From positions 3,097,942 to 3,161,941 of the forward strand of contig CM021322.1 of the NCBI GenBank assembly GCA_010645155.1: a stretch of 64,000 bases of DNA. The letters are read 5' to 3'. This document shows positions 60,566 to 64,000 of this stretch, in pieces. This DNA comes from Tigriopus japonicus (Eukaryota; Arthropoda; Copepoda; Harpacticoida; Harpacticidae). How positions within the stretch are numbered: position 1 is the first letter of the stretch; the number at the start of each line of letters is the position of its first letter. The translations under genes and the position numbers were made by a program. The notes beneath the pieces are model-generated. The model worked only from the letters and a program-made list of their open reading frames with translations, was not told the DNA's origin and did no database searches.

Positions 60566-61316
60566 TAGAGCGGCCGAAAATATTTAATTTTAAAGACCAA
60601 ATATTTAAATAATATTTAAGAAAAAAACGTCAAAATAATTAAGACAATATTTAAATCACAACCAAATATTTTAAAAATATTTAAATTTGGAAGGTATTTG
60701 GAGCAATAAATTGGTATTTTTGAAAATTTTGATTTAAAAATCCAAATATATGATGAAAAATTGGCAATGTCGGAATACAAGCAAACAAATCTTTAGTGCT
60801 AAAATATCATAGGGGGCAATGTAAATGGTTATTCTTGACAGCCCTTATTTATACCCTACATTAAACTAATATTTTACTGCCTACATTAAACTAATATTTT
60901 ACTGCCTAAGGTTTGGTTGAATAGTTAAACCAGATTTTTGATATTTTTTTTCATGTAGGTGTTGTGTTTTTCTATTTTAGATTAAAATCTGTTAATGTAA
61001 TTTTTGAGGCCAAGCTGCAAATAATTATTTCCCACTTATATTTTTCATTTTAGTTCGCCTATTCCCCCAAAAAGAGTCGAATTTTTTTTTTGAAAATTTG
61101 AAAATTTTTGACAATGTAGTTTTTGGAAAGGTTAGATTTTTGTCAAAATATCAAAATGTATCCTGAAATCGTGGAGATTGTTGAAATATTTCGATTAAAA
61201 ATGGAAAATTTCCTTTAATATTAGATGAAAAAGCCCAAATATTTAAAACTTGCTCAAAATCCCAAAATATTTAAATCAAATATTTTTTATTTAATTAAAT
61301 ATTTTCGGCCGCTCTA
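60566..61316. mobile_element. AT-rich inverted-repeat element, hAT-like termini
   Basis: The ends TAGAGCGGCCGAAAATATTT and AAATATTTTCGGCCGCTCTA are perfect inverted repeats of 20 bases. Flanks CTTATCAT and CTCATGAG agree at 5 of 8 bases, so the target duplication is uncertain. The interior is dense in AAATATTT words, like the 42907-43451 element, to which the termini are also similar (GGCC(C)G-GAAAATATTT). No transposase. Confidence 0.65.
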
Positions 61317-61653
61317 CTCATGAGGGTAGTCTGTGAAATGCAAAAACCCTTGTTCTTCCAATCTTGGTTTTCGCATTCCATAGACCTCCTTTGCGACTTG
61401 GATGCTTTGAAAACTGCCGGATTTTATAATCCCGGATTCTTGATCCTTTGTTTTGTTATTTAAGCCCCGTTGCGCAACCAAAACCATTGTCAGGATAAAC
61501 TCACATCTCTCAACCTAGACGGGCAACGAGAATCTTCCGAATCCCATAATTTGAGTTCAAATCAACTTCATCAGCCCAAAATATGTGGATTTGGGAGGGG
61601 ATGATTCCCTCTACACGATACAATAACTTTTAAGATCATATCATCTTTCAAAC

Positions 61654-61812
61654 ATGAGCGCTAAAACAAGCTGCACTAAATGTACTTCGGACATATTGTC
61701 AAGGGGAATCCTTTGCACTCGATGTTCACTTGGGATTACAGAGAATCGAAAATCAATGCCTCCACAAGTGCAGCTCAAGAAAAAAGCAACCTTTGATTTC
61801 AAACTATTTTAA
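61654..61812 (+). CDS. Short ORF with CxxC-x10-CxxC, unknown
   Basis: A 52-codon ATG-to-stop frame with cysteines at positions 7, 10, 21 and 24 (SCTKC and LCTRC), followed by a basic tail. The spacing is that of a small zinc-ribbon or zinc-knuckle. There is no recognised family, no homologue visible in the window and no promoter evidence. It may belong to the adjoining transposon remnants or be chance. Confidence 0.2.
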   Translation: MSAKTSCTKCTSDILSRGILCTRCSLGITENRKSMPPQVQLKKKATFDFKLF

Positions 61813-61937
61813 GAAACAGGGAGAATGACTTTGTTCATAATTGGAACTGTTGAAATAAAGCTGCTTATGTCAAGCTTATAACGAGTGTTTTTACCCTTTA
61901 TATAACAAATTTGGTCTCAGAAGCCCCCATATTCACA

Positions 61938-62009
61938 TAGTCACAATTATTCAATTTAGTCACAATTGGCCTGCTTCCCGACAACTGTGACTAAATTGAA
62001 TAACGACTG
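61938..62009. repeat. Hairpin of about 30-base arms
   Basis: AGTCACAATTATTCAATTTA and onward (61938-61967) pairs with the strand at 61981-62009 around a loop of about 13 bases. The core ATTCAATTTAGTCACA pairs with TGTGACTAAATTGAAT perfectly. Could be a small MITE or a microRNA-like fold; no further evidence. Confidence 0.55.
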
Positions 62010-62629
62010 TAATCATTTCTTCTCATTTAAGGTGAAGAAACCAACTTTCCCTCAAATGTAATGTCACCAATGATTCTACAGGGTATACCACTTAAATTCA
62101 TTCATTCAATCAATGGCGTTGTCACATAACTACAATCCCAAATGCCTTATGATGGCAATCAAAAGTTTGATTTCATCATGGCCACCTTTGGTCTTCACCA
62201 CAGCCTTCAATCTACCAACTGCAGTTTCAACACAGGCATGCAACTCAATCAGTTTGACGAGCCTCTTCGGAATGGACGAGAAGGAAATTTTCATCCAATT
62301 GAGGCCTGGAGATGAATCAGGACATCAATCCTTGTCCCAGAAATGAGGAAAGACATCTTGACAATAATTTTGAGCAAGCTGTGCGGTATGTCAAGCAGCC
62401 TCATCTTGCTGGGAGAGCAGGGAAGTTCAAAGGCCAATTTTGCACATATAAAATTTTGCTTACAAATATTGTTGAAACAATTTAACTAACACCAAACATT
62501 GCAGGGAAATCATTCCCTTGCATCAGTTAAATACCTGTGAACAAGCAAGGAAAAAAAATACTTTGCCAAAAGAATACGCAAAACATTTTTTTTGAACAAA
62601 AAGTGTGAAACTAATAAAAGGCCAGTGCA

Positions 62630-63714
62630 CTAAAGGTAGGAGGAATCTCTTGGTCTTAATTTAGAAGGGACATCTTGTAGAAGGACTCTCTTGAGTTTCA
62701 AAATGGATCTTACCACGGAACTTTGTCTTTTTTGCTCACGCAACCCTGAATTGTTTTTTGTGTCCTTTATACGTGAGACAAACGTTACCCCTCTTCGATT
62801 TGATTTAGGTTGACAAGTAAATCTTCCAATCTTTCCACATTCTTCAACATTTTTTGGCATTCATTTCCCTCATAACCACTCCCGTGATAGCTCTCTTGAT
62901 GAAAATGTAAGGATTCAGGCCATGCCTTGGCATTGGGTATAGCTTTTAAGAGTTTCGAAATCGTATGGTTCACAACACCCAACGTAATGTGCAACCACGG
63001 CAAAGCACAGACATCAATTACTCGAGTGGATGGAGGAAGATGACGAAGAATTAATGGCTCACGTTGAACAGATCGGAAGTCCTTTGGTTTTGCATGGGGA
63101 GTTCTTGCAAAGTGCTCATAATCATTGATAAAGTGACCGAGGGTGCGATGTTCCACACGCCTTTCACTCTACTCGCCATTTCTCCAAAAGCAATAAATGC
63201 AGGGATAGGTGCTTTTGTGGTTCCCAAGCCCAAACACAATGTCATAGCATTTCAAATCTTGACTGTACACTTGCTCCAAATTGTTGCTAAAATTCAAGTC
63301 CAACTTCGACAGCAATATTTGGATGGATTCGTACGACTCTTTCATTGGAGCAATGGCAAGTAAAAAAGTCCTCTTAACTCCCGATGATAGAAATTGGGTC
63401 GTTTCACGGGCTGGATTCTTCAGCACCAGGTTTCCGCTGATCTTCAGAAATCCTTTGCCCTCATCAATAGACAGTCGCAAAAAGATATCTTGGCTGGTCA
63501 TTCCCCTTTCATTGAGGATGGCTTGAATAAATTGCTCTGGGTTGTTGCAAAGTATCACGGGGAATGAACCCTTTTGTGGCAGCTCTTCCACAGTATGATC
63601 GAAAAAACTCGTCCATCGAGTGTTGGCCATTGAGAGCGCCTTCTTCAATCCAGATTCCACATTGACATCTGACCGTATCCCATGAGCCACTTTCAGGAGA
63701 GTCCCGCTACTCAA
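62630..63714 (-). pseudogene. Decaying transposon-like ORF with an in-frame TAG
   Basis: Reading down the minus strand, 63714-63172 is open and ends ...CIYCFWRNGE. A single TAG at 63169-63171 follows, and the same frame then reopens and runs to 62785 (SERRVEHRTLGHFINDYEH...). A further frame at 62860-62630 may continue it after a frameshift. The protein has LRLSIDEGKGF, KRTFLLAIAP and a DLKCYDIVFGLGNH segment followed by YPCIYC. To my memory similar D...D plus CxxC proteins occur as multi-copy uncharacterised, transposon-associated ORFs in invertebrates. The asparates could be RNase H-like catalytic residues (inference). No ATG, promoter or terminal repeats were identified. Confidence 0.5.
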
Positions 63715-64000
63715 ACCAACGTCAGCTTAACCAACGAAGCACTTGCAACAATGTACATATAACTTAGTGGAAAACAATATCAATGAAGCATTTCAAGACA
63801 AGTTTGACCTGTGTTTTGTGAGTACCCTTTGGAATCATGTTCCATGATGAAGTTAAGGTCAAGTTTAGTTCATTTTAGAAACATCTTTACATGATCATAG
63901 TTTGGAAGGCTCTTGCCATGAAGTAAATCAAAAGATATTTTAGCGTATGTTCTACACACTGAAAAATTATCTCCACTAACAGTGTAGCAACTTACATTGA

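Larger units (their letters stand above)
59742..64000. other. Repeat-rich region after the last recognised ARSA exon
   Basis: Holds a dispersed repeat copy (60013-60544), an AT-rich inverted-repeat element (60566-61316), a short CxxC/CxxC ORF (61654-61812), a hairpin (61938-62009) and a minus-strand transposon-like ORF remnant (about 62630-63714). I looked for the remaining ARSA exon in all plus frames after AG sites and found none convincing. The final 280 bases show nothing recognisable. Confidence 0.45.

Noticed and set aside
61502..61605. Candidate ARSA exon 6 after an AG near 61517
   Set aside because: Phase fits and the peptide has a few matching Ser/His positions, but the YDL-DPGE core is absent and the frame stops early.

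Overview
The window is eukaryotic nuclear DNA. Genes are split into many exons with GT-AG introns, the DNA between exons is AT-rich, and short inverted-repeat transposons are frequent. The gene content (a single KDM5/Lid-type demethylase, an FMRFamide-receptor-like GPCR, an alpha-2-macroglobulin, an arylsulfatase A and a CCDC177 homologue) points to an invertebrate animal. A crustacean such as a copepod is my best guess, but that is inference from overall character and not from a species marker.

Layout. 1-1416: upstream DNA with no firm gene. 1417-13041 (+): a complete KDM5 histone H3K4 demethylase in 10 exons (1539 aa), with transposon-derived inverted repeats in introns 3 and 7. 13042-15339: 3' region and one miniature transposon. 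15340-22697 (-): a class A neuropeptide-type GPCR in 6 exons (403 aa), whose introns hold a long hairpin and a possible small secreted-peptide exon on the other strand. 22698-33765: 11 kb without a convincing cellular gene, holding a hAT-type MITE, a Mutator-like element with a perfect 9-bp target duplication, tandem duplications and tRNA-like promoter boxes. 33766-46309 (+): a CCDC177 coiled-coil protein in 10 exons (859 aa). 46310-48261: intergenic. 48262-54532 (+): a secreted thioester protein in 4 exons (1783 aa) with signal peptide, acidic Ser/Glu-rich segment, CUB domain and a full alpha-2-macroglobulin core. 54784-59741 (+): the first five exons of an arylsulfatase A-like lysosomal enzyme, with the C-terminal part not found. 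59742-64000: repeats, and on the minus strand a decaying transposon-like ORF interrupted by a stop codon.

The genes do not form a pathway; they are independent neighbours. KDM5 acts on chromatin, the GPCR at the plasma membrane, and the macroglobulin outside the cell in protease trapping or innate defence. Arylsulfatase A acts in the lysosome. Exon junctions were chosen by GT-AG signals, conserved reading phase and similarity to the known families; every assembled gene keeps phase across all junctions.

The most interesting coding observation is the CUB plus acidic segment plus macroglobulin architecture, which also carries a complement-C3-like catalytic histidine. KDM5 has a middle PHD finger that has lost its first pair of zinc ligands. 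Several miniature transposons can be delimited exactly by their target-site duplications.
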